Below, in pieces: positions 34,937 through 43,758 of a DNA stretch of 64,000 nucleotides. The position numbers and the translations under genes are program-made. Each line of letters opens with the position of its first letter. The first letter of the stretch is position 1. The stretch lies in NCBI GenBank assembly GCA_002422315.1, contig DIUJ01000049.1, forward strand, positions 80,612 through 144,611, in the 5' to 3' direction. The stretch comes from Bacteroidetes bacterium UBA6161. Its GTDB lineage: Bacteria > Bacteroidota > Bacteroidia > NS11-12g > UBA955. Under the pieces are notes generated by a model. The model searched no databases and was not told the origin of the DNA. It was given only the letters and a program-made list of their open reading frames with translations.

Positions 34937-36169
34937 ATGAAACTGCCTTTCTCCCTCTTATCACTGCTTTTTATCCTTCCTTTTATTAAGCTAAATGCCA
35001 ATACTGAAGTTAAAATTCAAAAACAATCTATTACTTTAATTGCAAATGAACTTTCTGTTTTGGTATTTGATTTTCCGGTAAATACCTTGGTGGTTAGAAG
35101 TTTAAATCAAGTTAATTCATTTGATTTAGATATTCGAATAGCAAACAAAAGCTATACTATTCAAAGCCTTGACGAACATGCCGATTCTATACAGTCTAAC
35201 TTATTGGTTTTTGAAAGCAACAATTCGATAGAAATACAGAGTAAATTTTCTCAAATGGTAGAAATTATTGGAATGTATGTTCCTCCAATTAGTCCCATAA
35301 TTGCGCAAATACATAGGAGAACGAGTTGCGAAGAACCTGAGAATATTGTTCCTCAAAGTGTATGGAGAGCAGGATTGCCAGACCCTATTCCGGGTAGGGT
35401 TAAAACTACCACCCATCACTGCGTAGTTCACCATGCAGCTTCCGACAATTCCAATACAAACTATACCCAACTTGTTCGCTCTTTTTATACCCTTCATACC
35501 CAAGTAAACGGATGGGACGATATAGGTTACAACTACCTTATAGCTCCAAATGGAGATATTTATGCCGGAAGAGATCCGGAGTTGTTTTTTATTCAACAAC
35601 ACAATGTGCAAGGTGCTCACTTTTGTAGTAAAAATACCAATACTATGGGGGTTTGTTTAATTGGAAATTATACCCAATTGGCTCCAAGTGATACCATGAT
35701 GGAGTCTTTAGAAAAACTCCTGACTTGGAAATATGTTTTAGATACACTTATGCCTACTAAAAGCTTTCCCCATCCTTTTCCTTCTGGTGCAGACTTGCCT
35801 TCATTAGTAGGTCATAGAGACGGTTGTGCCACTCAATGTCCAGGAGATAGTGTATATATTCGATTGTCGGATTTTAGGAATAAACTACAAGATAATTTTA
35901 ATGCTTGTTTGCCTTGGGTTGGTTCAGTTCGAAGTTATTCTAGTTCTAGTTTTAAAATTTACAACAACCTAAACCAATGGAACATTGATGGACAAAATAT
36001 AGAAGATATAGAAGTTTACAATATTTTGGGTCACAAATTAGATTATACAACAATTCAAACTAATGAAAATTCAATAACTATACAGATAGCATCTAATCCA
36101 AGTCAATTGTTAATCTTTAAGATAAAACAAAATGCTATGTTGTATTCTTATAAAACCTTTCAATTTTAA
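34937..36169 (+). CDS. Secreted N-acetylmuramoyl-L-alanine amidase (Amidase_2/PGRP fold) with a sorting-like tail
   Basis: 410 residues. A signal peptide (FSLLSLLFILPFIKLNA) is followed by a beta-rich region, then the zinc amidase domain from about residue 145: HHCVVHHAASD (zinc His), GWDDIGYNYLIAPNGDIYAGR, QGAHFCSKNTNTMGVCLIGNY and VGHRDGCATQCPGD (zinc His and Cys). It cuts the bond between muramic acid and the stem peptide. The C-terminus (IEVYNILGHKLDY ... LLIFKIKQ) resembles a type IX sorting domain, so it may be released or surface bound. It begins 8 bases after the topoisomerase gene. Confidence 0.88.
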   Translation: MKLPFSLLSLLFILPFIKLNANTEVKIQKQSITLIANELSVLVFDFPVNTLVVRSLNQVNSFDLDIRIANKSYTIQSLDEHADSIQSNLLVFESNNSIEIQSKFSQMVEIIGMYVPPISPIIAQIHRRTSCEEPENIVPQSVWRAGLPDPIPGRVKTTTHHCVVHHAASDNSNTNYTQLVRSFYTLHTQVNGWDDIGYNYLIAPNGDIYAGRDPELFFIQQHNVQGAHFCSKNTNTMGVCLIGNYTQLAPSDTMMESLEKLLTWKYVLDTLMPTKSFPHPFPSGADLPSLVGHRDGCATQCPGDSVYIRLSDFRNKLQDNFNACLPWVGSVRSYSSSSFKIYNNLNQWNIDGQNIEDIEVYNILGHKLDYTTIQTNENSITIQIASNPSQLLIFKIKQNAMLYSYKTFQF

Positions 36170-36202
36170 AATTAAAAAACATATTCAAGTTATCGGTGTT
36201 GT

Positions 36203-36826
36203 ATGAATATGATTATACGATCCTCCGATATTGCACAATGGGAAAGATTTTATCGTGCTAATTTCATCAATTCGCTTACGGCATATAAACCTGCGGTTTT
36301 AATAGGTACTCAAAATGGGGAAGGGCTTCACAACTTAGCTATTTTTAGTAATGTATTTCACTTAGGAGCCGACCCCGCGCTTATAGGATATATACAAAGA
36401 CCCATTGGGCAAAGTGGCCATACCTATACGAATATAAAAGAAACAGGCTACTATACCATGAATTTAGTCCACGAAGAGATAGTAGAAAAAGCACACTACA
36501 GTTCAGCTAGATTCGACAAAGGGGTGTCTGAATTTGAAGAAACAAATCTAACGGCAGAGTATATAGACGGATTTTTAGCTCCCTTCGTAAAAGAGTCAAA
36601 AATAAAATTTGGATTAGAGTTTGTACAAGAGATTCCTATTGAATTAAACAATACTATAATGGTTATAGGGAAAATAAATGTTGTACAAATAGAAGAAGAC
36701 ATGGTAGAATCAGATGGTAATATAGATGCTGCAAGTGCTAAAATTGTTGCAACATTGGGCCTGGAAAAATATATGCAGGTAGGCAATTTTATAAAACTAC
36801 CCTACGCAAACGTAAAGGGGAAATAA
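36203..36826 (+). CDS. Flavin reductase-like domain protein
   Basis: 207 residues of the FMN-binding split-barrel type. RANFINSLTAYKPAVLIGTQN, NLAIFSNVFHLGADPALIGYIQRP and TNIKETGYYTMNLVHEE are typical of flavin reductase/flavoprotein-oxygenase-like proteins found across Bacteroidota. It probably binds FMN in the cytoplasm, with the partner enzyme unknown. The gene ends before a strong bidirectional terminator. Confidence 0.85.
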   Translation: MNMIIRSSDIAQWERFYRANFINSLTAYKPAVLIGTQNGEGLHNLAIFSNVFHLGADPALIGYIQRPIGQSGHTYTNIKETGYYTMNLVHEEIVEKAHYSSARFDKGVSEFEETNLTAEYIDGFLAPFVKESKIKFGLEFVQEIPIELNNTIMVIGKINVVQIEEDMVESDGNIDAASAKIVATLGLEKYMQVGNFIKLPYANVKGK

Positions 36827-36872
36827 AGGAAAATTTTAAAATTAAGCTACTCTATTCTGGTAATAAATCAAA

Positions 36873-36908
36873 AAATAAAAAAAAGGCGGAAATTACTCCG
36901 CCTTTTTT
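36873..36908. terminator. Bidirectional intrinsic terminator
   Basis: AAAAGGCGGA (36881-36890) pairs with TCCGCCTTTT (36897-36906) around a six-base loop, with A-rich sequence on the left and T-rich on the right. It lies between the convergent flavin reductase and peptide-transporter genes and should stop transcription from both sides. Confidence 0.9.
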
Positions 36909-36930
36909 ATGTTATATTTTTTGAATTAAA

Positions 36931-38829
36931 TTATTTAACTCCGTGCATCCATTTGGAAATGATTGGTCCTAATAAGAAAAGTAAAGCACCACATCCAATG
37001 GCAAACATGCCCAATAAACCAAAAACATTTAGCCCTTTAAAAAGAGATTGATTCTTGATATAATTGTCTATAGACTCAGAGGGGGTTCCAACAAGTAGTT
37101 TTTCATATTCCTCTTTATTAGCTACTCTAAGTGTAGTAGATTCTCCTTCTACAAGGTAAGAAACAGTTGCAGAACCAATTATTTCATCCCTTTTTTTACC
37201 TGTATATTTCTCCGCTTCTTGCTCAATTTCTTCAATTACAACAGTAGAACGGTTGTATGTTTTACCAGAAAGAGAAGAAAGAGAGGCAATAAAACCATCG
37301 GAAGTAATTAATTTAGAAGTTGGTTTTTCTTCAATAAAATCTAGATTTTCTTTCTGAGAGATTAGTTTTTTGAAAACAGGTTCAACCTCACTGTTTTGGA
37401 ATTCTTTTGAAGAAAGAATGGTTTTTTCGCTTACCGTGGTTAGCTTAGCTATATGTTTACCAGCTTGGTGAGCAATAGAGGAGGATAAAAACCAGATTCC
37501 AAACATAAATCCAACCATTTGTTTTGGAGATAGTTTTGTTACTAAAGAAAGCCCTACCGGGGATAGAACAAGTTCTCCAATGGTATGTAGAAGATAAAGA
37601 AGAACCATAAACATAGCAGGAAGCATGCCTCCTTTAGCCGAAGCTCCACCAAATTTAAGCACCAAAAATCCCAGACCTAATAAAGCCAATCCAACGCCAA
37701 ATTTATAAGGAGCGGAAGGTTCTTTGCCGGCATTAGATAATTTAATCCAAATCCAAGAGAAAATAGGAGCAAATGCCATAATAAACAGTGGATTAAAAGA
37801 TTGGAAGAAAGTTGTTTTTATTTCTAGTCCAAACAATTCTCTGTTTATATTTCTAGCAGTAAAAAGGCTTAATGCAGAGCCTGCAAGTTCGAAGAATGTC
37901 CAAAATACAGTAGTGAACATTAACAAAATTACGATTACCCAAATTCGTTGTTTTGCAACTTTTTCCATTTTGGAAGCTTGGTACAATAAAAAACCAATTA
38001 CGCCCACGGCCAAAACCGTAAGAAGTTTATCAACAAAATCATTTTGAATAATTAAAATCCAAGCAAGTCCAACCATGATGGCAGTTGCCACAAAAGGAAG
38101 AATTTTATTTGGAATAAAAGAAACCACAGGTTTTTTAACTTCCTCGTCTGGTCCTATGCCTATATTTTCATAAATTCCTTGTTTCTGACCCCAAAGGAAA
38201 ACAAGATAGCCAACAAGCATTCCCACGCCAGCTGCTAAGAAACCATATTGCCATCCTTCATTTTCGCCTATTGCACCACAGGTAAGAGGGGCAAGAAAAG
38301 CACCCATGTTTATACCCATGTAGAAAAGGGTAAAAGCACCGTCTCTTCTTTTGTCGCCTTCTGCATAAAATCTTCCTACCATACTGGAAATATTGGGTTT
38401 AAAGAAACCATTTCCTACTACCAATAAAGCCAATCCTAAATAGAAAGTGGTTTGGTTGTTCATAAATAAGGTAAACTGACCAATTGCCATTAGAATAGCT
38501 CCCATAGAAATAGCCTTTCTAAAACCCATTAACTTGTCGGCAAAATAACCACCAATAAGAGGTGTGAGATAAACGAGTGCTCCGTATGCACCGTATATAC
38601 CATAGGATTTTGCATCGTCAAACTTAAAACCACCGTCAATTATATCGGCTGTCATGTATAGAATTAAAAGTGCACGCATACCATAGTAGCTAAAGCGCTC
38701 CCATAATTCTACCATAAATAGCACAAATAAGGCTTTTGGATGGATTTTCTTGTTAGAAAAAATAACAAAGCTAACCCATGCAGCTACGCCTAGCCAAGCA
38801 ATGAGCATTAAATTGTAGTCTGGATTCAT
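36931..38829 (-). CDS. POT-family proton-dependent oligopeptide transporter
   Basis: 632 residues with about 12-14 membrane helices. The family signatures are present: FSYYGMRALLILYMT at the start, LTPLIGGYFADKLMGFRKAI, FYMGINMGAFLAPLTCG and GELVLSPVGLSLVTKLSPKQMVGFMFGIWF. It imports di- and tripeptides with protons. Unusually, a soluble stretch of about 130 residues (from roughly TTVSEKTIL to the IDNYIKN region) is inserted before the last helices. It lies next to an exported DPP-IV-type peptidase on the same strand, which fits peptide feeding. A -7-like TACTTTCG lies upstream at 38858-38865 (minus strand). Confidence 0.9.
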   Translation of the reverse strand: MNPDYNLMLIAWLGVAAWVSFVIFSNKKIHPKALFVLFMVELWERFSYYGMRALLILYMTADIIDGGFKFDDAKSYGIYGAYGALVYLTPLIGGYFADKLMGFRKAISMGAILMAIGQFTLFMNNQTTFYLGLALLVVGNGFFKPNISSMVGRFYAEGDKRRDGAFTLFYMGINMGAFLAPLTCGAIGENEGWQYGFLAAGVGMLVGYLVFLWGQKQGIYENIGIGPDEEVKKPVVSFIPNKILPFVATAIMVGLAWILIIQNDFVDKLLTVLAVGVIGFLLYQASKMEKVAKQRIWVIVILLMFTTVFWTFFELAGSALSLFTARNINRELFGLEIKTTFFQSFNPLFIMAFAPIFSWIWIKLSNAGKEPSAPYKFGVGLALLGLGFLVLKFGGASAKGGMLPAMFMVLLYLLHTIGELVLSPVGLSLVTKLSPKQMVGFMFGIWFLSSSIAHQAGKHIAKLTTVSEKTILSSKEFQNSEVEPVFKKLISQKENLDFIEEKPTSKLITSDGFIASLSSLSGKTYNRSTVVIEEIEQEAEKYTGKKRDEIIGSATVSYLVEGESTTLRVANKEEYEKLLVGTPSESIDNYIKNQSLFKGLNVFGLLGMFAIGCGALLFLLGPIISKWMHGVK

Positions 38830-38881
38830 ATATTTTTTTTAAATTTTGTTCAGTTGGCGAAAGTAATAAAAAATAATTGCC

Positions 38882-41056
38882 TTACAATTTTTCTAAAATA
38901 AATTTTGTCATTTTAGAATATAAGTGAATTCTAGTATTTCCTCCTCCTATACCATGGTTTTTGTTGGGGTAGTATTCACTGTCAAATGCAATATTTTTAT
39001 CTACCATAGTGCGAATCATTTCATTGGCATGTTGCAAGTGTACATTGTCATCGGCCATGCCATGAATCAAGAGGTAGTTGCCTTTAATTCTGTCCGCAAG
39101 GGTAATAGGAGAGTTTAGATTATATCCATCGGCATTTTCATCAGGGGTACGCATATATCTTTCGGTATATATGTTGTCGTAGTATTTCCAGTGGGTTACG
39201 GGCGCTACTGCTATTGCTGTTTTAAAGTATTCACTGCCAGCAGTAATTCCGAGAGAACTCATAAAGCCTCCATAACTCCATCCCCAAATTCCAATTCTAT
39301 TTTTATCTACAAATTTTTTATCTCCCATCCATTTTGCAGCTTCTATTTGGTCTTCTATCTCGTATTTACCAAGATTCAAATAGGTAGTTTTCTTAAATTC
39401 TTCGCCCCTAAAACCTGTACCTCTATTGTCTACGCTAACTACAATGTATCCCTTTTGAGCCAAATATTGGTGCCACATATAGTTTCCACCTCCCCAAGCG
39501 TTTTTCACAGTTTGTGAGCCAGGGCCACCATACACAAAAAATAAAACTGGGTATTTTTTGTTTTCACTAAAATCTGGAGGTAAGATTTGCCAGTAGTTTA
39601 AACTATGTCCTAAACTTGTGTTAAAACTTCCAAAACTTGTTTCCCCTAGTTTATATTCCTTTAGTAATTTTTCTAGTTCTTTGTTTTCTTCTAGCACTCT
39701 TATTTCCTTGCCTTCGCTGTTGTGTAAAGTATATTTTGCTGGGGTGTTAAAAGTAGAAAAATTATTTAAATAGTATTGGCCGTTTTCTGAAAATGTAATG
39801 CTATGCCAGCCTTTTCCTTTACTTAAGTTTGTAATTATGTTTTTCTTTAAATCTTGTCTGTATAGGTATCTTTCGCTTGGAGAAACTTCAGCACTAGTAT
39901 AGTAAATAATTTGTTTTTCTGCATCGTAGTAGTGAATTTGGTCTATGTCAAACTTTCCTTTGTTTAAAAGGGCAGAAATGCCAGTTCTTAAATCTAAGGT
40001 GTAAATTTGGTTGAATCCATTTTTCTCACTCAAATAAATCATATTTATACCATCATTAGAAAAATAAAATTTGTCGTTTATATCTATGTAGTATTTGTTT
40101 TTTTCTTCGTAAATTTTTTTCGATTTTCCTGTATTTGCATCCGCAAAAAATACTTCTAAATTATTTTGGTGACGGTTAAGTTTTTGAAAACAAAGTTCAT
40201 TGCTTTCATGTGTCCATTGAATTCTTGGTAAATAGCTGTCGTCGCTTGTATTTGCTATGTCGTTTGTTTCGGTTGTTTCTACAGTATAAATATGCAAACT
40301 AACCAAAGAGTTTTTTTCCCCTGCTTTAGGGTATTTGTAGGTTTCAATTTTGGGGTATGTTTTACCAGTGTAGTATTCCAAACTAAATTGAGGAACTTCT
40401 AATTCATTGAATTTGTAAAATGCGATATGTTTAGAGTTTGGAGACCATTCAAAACCTTTGCTCATGGCAAATTCTTCTTCGTATACCCAGTCAACTGCAC
40501 CATTGATAATATGTCCAGAACTTCCATCTCCGGTAACAGTTTGTATTTCGTCAGAATCTACAGCCTTAATTAGCAAGTTGTTGTTGTCTACAAAAGCAAT
40601 GAATTTTCCATCAGGAGAAAGGGTAGCATACCGAAGATTACTTCCTAATACTCCACTTACTTTTTTGGTTTTTACATTGTATATCAATACCCTGGCTTCG
40701 TAGGAGTGTCGGTAAATAAAATTTGGTTTGGATTCTATAAGAATCGTATTTTCATCGTTACTTAAACTGTAATTAAAAATTGGATATTTTTCACCATTTA
40801 CCACCAAGTTTTTAGCAGTAATCAAGCTGTCAATAAACTTGCCAGAAGCTACATCGTATAAAACCAATCCTCCGTTTTCTTGTTTAATAAATCTTTTACC
40901 ATCTTTCAACACCCTGAAATTTTGTACTCCTTTGGCTCCAAAAGTATTTTTTTGCCATATCTCTTCTAGTGTAATTTCTTTCTTCTGTGCATTTGTATGA
41001 ATAGTTAAACTACTAACAGTTAGGGCTAAAAGGATAAAAAATAAGTTTTTTCTCAT
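38882..41056 (-). CDS. Exported S9 family peptidase (DPP-IV type)
   Basis: 724 residues when started at 41056 (MRKNLFFILLAL), which begins a proper signal peptide. An upstream ATG at 41128 would run through the promoter box. The N-terminal beta-propeller (LSPDGKFIAFVDNNNLL, DWVYEEEFAMSKGFEWSPN with the DPP-IV Glu-Glu motif) covers the C-terminal hydrolase with Ser in GIWGWSYGGFMSS, Asp in HGMADDNVH and His in YPNKNHGI. It removes dipeptides from peptide N-termini, probably in the periplasm. Products could enter through the neighbouring POT transporter. Confidence 0.93.
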   Translation of the reverse strand: MRKNLFFILLALTVSSLTIHTNAQKKEITLEEIWQKNTFGAKGVQNFRVLKDGKRFIKQENGGLVLYDVASGKFIDSLITAKNLVVNGEKYPIFNYSLSNDENTILIESKPNFIYRHSYEARVLIYNVKTKKVSGVLGSNLRYATLSPDGKFIAFVDNNNLLIKAVDSDEIQTVTGDGSSGHIINGAVDWVYEEEFAMSKGFEWSPNSKHIAFYKFNELEVPQFSLEYYTGKTYPKIETYKYPKAGEKNSLVSLHIYTVETTETNDIANTSDDSYLPRIQWTHESNELCFQKLNRHQNNLEVFFADANTGKSKKIYEEKNKYYIDINDKFYFSNDGINMIYLSEKNGFNQIYTLDLRTGISALLNKGKFDIDQIHYYDAEKQIIYYTSAEVSPSERYLYRQDLKKNIITNLSKGKGWHSITFSENGQYYLNNFSTFNTPAKYTLHNSEGKEIRVLEENKELEKLLKEYKLGETSFGSFNTSLGHSLNYWQILPPDFSENKKYPVLFFVYGGPGSQTVKNAWGGGNYMWHQYLAQKGYIVVSVDNRGTGFRGEEFKKTTYLNLGKYEIEDQIEAAKWMGDKKFVDKNRIGIWGWSYGGFMSSLGITAGSEYFKTAIAVAPVTHWKYYDNIYTERYMRTPDENADGYNLNSPITLADRIKGNYLLIHGMADDNVHLQHANEMIRTMVDKNIAFDSEYYPNKNHGIGGGNTRIHLYSKMTKFILEKL

Positions 41057-41083
41057 GTTGATTAATTTAAAAAAATAAAGAGC

Positions 41084-41091
41084 CAAAAATA
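41084..41091 (-). promoter_or_regulatory. -7 box of the S9 peptidase gene
   Basis: On the minus strand this reads TATTTTTG, matching TAnnTTTG, 28 bases before ATG 41056. It lies inside the longer possible reading frame and so argues against the 41128 start. Confidence 0.5.
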
Positions 41092-41107
41092 CCTGAAATT
41101 TGCAAAC

Positions 41108-42505
41108 ATGCAATACCATAAAATCCACGAAGAAAATATTTTAGACCTAAAAAGGATTGTAGGCGAAGAGAATGTGATATTTAGCACCCAAGATTTAAAA
41201 CAATATGCCCGGGATTATACCGAAGATTTAGAATTTTTCCCTGATTTGGTTTTGTTTCCGAGCAATGCAAACCAAGTATCTGAGATTATGGCCTATTGCA
41301 ACCAACACAATATAGCCATAACTCCAAGAGGTGCAGGCACAGGCTTAAGTGGAGCTAGTTTAACTGTAAAAGGAGGCATTAGTTTGGCCATGCATAAGAT
41401 GAATCAAATTTTAGAAATAGATACCAATAATTTTCAAGCAAGAATACAACCTGGGGTAGTAAACGGTGAACTAAGACAAAAAGTGGAATCTTTAGGTTTG
41501 TTTTATCCACCCGACCCGGCTAGTTTGGGTTCTTGTTTTTTGGGAGGGAATGTAGCTCACTCTAGCGGTGGCCCCAGAGCCGTAAAGTATGGAACAACAA
41601 AAGATTATATTTTAAATTTACAAATAGCCTTAACCAATGGAGAACTGATATGGACAGGTGCAAATACACTTAAAAATAGTACTGGTTTAAATCTTACCCA
41701 ACTGATGGTAGGTAGCGAAGGAACCCTAGGGATAATTACAGAAATTGTTGTAAAATTAATAGCAAAACCCAAACATACTGTTCTGCTTTGGAGCAGTTTT
41801 GCCAATGCAGAAGATGCATGCCGTTTTGTACCAAACCTTTTGCTACAAGGTATTGTTCCCTCTGCATTAGAGTTTATGGAATTAAGTGCAGTACAAATTG
41901 CTATGCAAGCATGTGGATTATCGGTAAAAACAGATGGTGCAAAAGCTTTTGTATTAATAGAATTGGATGGGGAAGAATTAGAGCAGTTGTATGTTCAAAG
42001 TGAAAAAGTGTACGAAGTTTTAGAACAATCTGGGGTATTAGAAACAGAATTTGCAGATACTGCAGAGCAAAAAGAAAAACTATGGAAAATAAGGAGATCC
42101 ATGGGGGAGGCTGTAAAACATAAATCCATATACAAAGAAGAAGATACGGTGGTACCAAGGTATTATTTACCCGACCTTTACCTCAAAATAAAAGAATTAG
42201 AAGCTGAATATGGTTTCGAAAGTGTTTGCTATGGCCATGCTGGCGATGGGAATTTACATGTAAATATTCTAAAAAACGACATGAGTCAAGAAAAATGGGA
42301 TATAGAAATCCCAAAAGCTATTCGCAAATTATTTGAGAAATGTAAAGAATTGGGAGGAACAATCTCTGGAGAACATGGTATCGGTTTGGTACAAAAGCAA
42401 TACTTAGATGTGGTCTTACAACCCATACATTTAGAGTTAATGAGAGGGATAAAAAAAGTATTTGACCCCAAGGGTATTTTAAACCCCGGAAAGTGGATAG
42501 AATAA
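41108..42505 (+). CDS. FAD-linked oxidase, glycolate/D-lactate dehydrogenase (GlcD) type
   Basis: 465 residues. The FAD-binding PCMH domain has DLVLFPSNANQVSEIMAYCNQ, ITPRGAGTGLSGASL and GGNVAHSSGGPRAVKYGTTKDYI. The C-terminal FAD-oxidase domain includes CYGHAGDGNLHVNIL and GGTISGEHGIGLVQKQYL, then FDPKGILNPGKW. Such enzymes oxidise 2-hydroxyacids such as glycolate or D-lactate to 2-oxoacids, passing electrons to the respiratory chain. There is no separate GlcE/GlcF gene nearby. It is divergent from the S9 peptidase gene. Confidence 0.9.
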   Translation: MQYHKIHEENILDLKRIVGEENVIFSTQDLKQYARDYTEDLEFFPDLVLFPSNANQVSEIMAYCNQHNIAITPRGAGTGLSGASLTVKGGISLAMHKMNQILEIDTNNFQARIQPGVVNGELRQKVESLGLFYPPDPASLGSCFLGGNVAHSSGGPRAVKYGTTKDYILNLQIALTNGELIWTGANTLKNSTGLNLTQLMVGSEGTLGIITEIVVKLIAKPKHTVLLWSSFANAEDACRFVPNLLLQGIVPSALEFMELSAVQIAMQACGLSVKTDGAKAFVLIELDGEELEQLYVQSEKVYEVLEQSGVLETEFADTAEQKEKLWKIRRSMGEAVKHKSIYKEEDTVVPRYYLPDLYLKIKELEAEYGFESVCYGHAGDGNLHVNILKNDMSQEKWDIEIPKAIRKLFEKCKELGGTISGEHGIGLVQKQYLDVVLQPIHLELMRGIKKVFDPKGILNPGKWIE

Positions 42506-42617
42506 TTTTCAAATAGCCATCTTACCATTGTTTGGTTGTTAGTAACCAATAAATACCTATTAGTTGTTTATTTATTTGGGATATTAAAACCTATGCAGAC
42601 TATTCCTTTAAAATACG

Positions 42618-42625
42618 TAGTTTTG
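42618..42625 (+). promoter_or_regulatory. -7 box of the deoxyhypusine-synthase-like gene
   Basis: TAGTTTTG matches TAnnTTTG, 32 bases before ATG 42658. No clear -33 box. Confidence 0.45.
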
Positions 42626-42657
42626 CAGTCGAATTTTTACATTAATCAATTTTTAGA

Positions 42658-43635
42658 ATGACAAACAAAGGACCAGTATCAAACTTTATTGATCGCCACT
42701 ACAGACACTTTAATGCAGCTGCTCTTAAAGATGCCGCAATAGGTTACGAAACCCACATAAACAAAGGAGGTAAAATGATGGTTACTCTAGCAGGTGCTAT
42801 GAGTACAGCAGAATTAGGAGTATCTTTTGCAGAAATGATTCGCCAAGGTAAAGTGGATATTATCTCTTGTACAGGTGCAAACCTAGAGGAAGATTTAATG
42901 AACCTAGTAGCGCACTCTCACTACCAAAGAATTCCTCATTACCGCGACCTGACCCCACAAGAAGAGTGGGATTTGCTAGAAAAGGGATTAAATAGGGTAA
43001 CAGATACATGTATTCCAGAAGAAGAAGCTTTTCGTAGATTACAACAACATATACATGCCCTTTGGAAAGAGGCAGACGACAAAGGAGAAAGATATTTTCC
43101 GCATGAATACATGTACAAAATGATTCTTAGCGGTGTTTTAGAGCAATACTATGAAATAGACCCCAAAAACAGCTGGATGATTGCAGCCGCTGAAAAAAAC
43201 ATTCCTATTGTAGTAGGTGGTTGGGAAGACAGTACGATGGGCAATATTTTTGCATCTTATGTTATAAAAAATGAAATTAAAGCCAGTACCATGAAAAGTG
43301 GTATAGAGTATATGGTAGAGCTTTCCAATTGGTATAGAGCAAATTCTAGCGGAGCTGGTGTAGGTTTTTTCCAAATAGGTGGCGGTATAGCAGGAGATTT
43401 CCCTATATGTGTTGTACCAATGATGTACCAAGACCTAGAATGGCATGATGTGCCTTTTTGGGCTTATTTCTGTCAGATTTCTGATTCTACAACCTCTTAT
43501 GGTTCATACTCAGGTGCAGTACCCAATGAGAAAATTACTTGGGGCAAACTAGGAATAGATACTCCAAAGTTTATAGTAGAGTCTGATGCTACTATAGTAG
43601 CGCCTTTAATTTTTGCTTGGATATTAGGCTGGTAA
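42658..43635 (+). CDS. Deoxyhypusine-synthase-family enzyme
   Basis: 325 residues. The DHS fold is recognised by MMVTLAGAMSTAELGVSFAEMI, DIISCTGANLEEDLMNLVAHSHY, GWEDSTMGNIFASYVI and PNEKITWGKLG; the Lys in TWGKL matches the family's active lysine. In eukaryotes and archaea the enzyme uses spermidine and NAD to modify initiation factor 5A. Bacteria lack that factor, and bacterial relatives are thought to act on polyamines or unknown proteins. The target here is open. Own promoter box upstream and terminator downstream make it a single-gene unit. Confidence 0.88.
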   Translation: MTNKGPVSNFIDRHYRHFNAAALKDAAIGYETHINKGGKMMVTLAGAMSTAELGVSFAEMIRQGKVDIISCTGANLEEDLMNLVAHSHYQRIPHYRDLTPQEEWDLLEKGLNRVTDTCIPEEEAFRRLQQHIHALWKEADDKGERYFPHEYMYKMILSGVLEQYYEIDPKNSWMIAAAEKNIPIVVGGWEDSTMGNIFASYVIKNEIKASTMKSGIEYMVELSNWYRANSSGAGVGFFQIGGGIAGDFPICVVPMMYQDLEWHDVPFWAYFCQISDSTTSYGSYSGAVPNEKITWGKLGIDTPKFIVESDATIVAPLIFAWILGW

Positions 43636-43691
43636 GCCTTTAATTTTTTGCTTAACAAAGCAAAATCTAATTTTATTGTACACCCTTTACA

Positions 43692-43736
43692 AAGCCCTGG
43701 CAATAGTATTTTACTTTGCCAAGGCTTATTTTTTTT
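43692..43736 (+). terminator. Intrinsic terminator after the DHS-like gene
   Basis: AAGCCCTGGCAA (43692-43703) pairs with TTGCCAAGGCTT (43716-43727), with one mismatch, and is followed by a run of T to 43736. It lies inside the 5' part of the longest open frame of the next gene, showing that its real start must be downstream. Confidence 0.88.
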
Positions 43737-43758
43737 CTATTGTTTAGAAAAACCCAAA

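Noticed and set aside
38882..41128. Longer start for the S9 peptidase
   Set aside because: The extra N-terminus lacks signal-peptide form and would cross a -7 box; start 41056 is better.
43648..43758. N-terminal extension of the SulP transporter
   Set aside because: It contains the terminator of the preceding gene.
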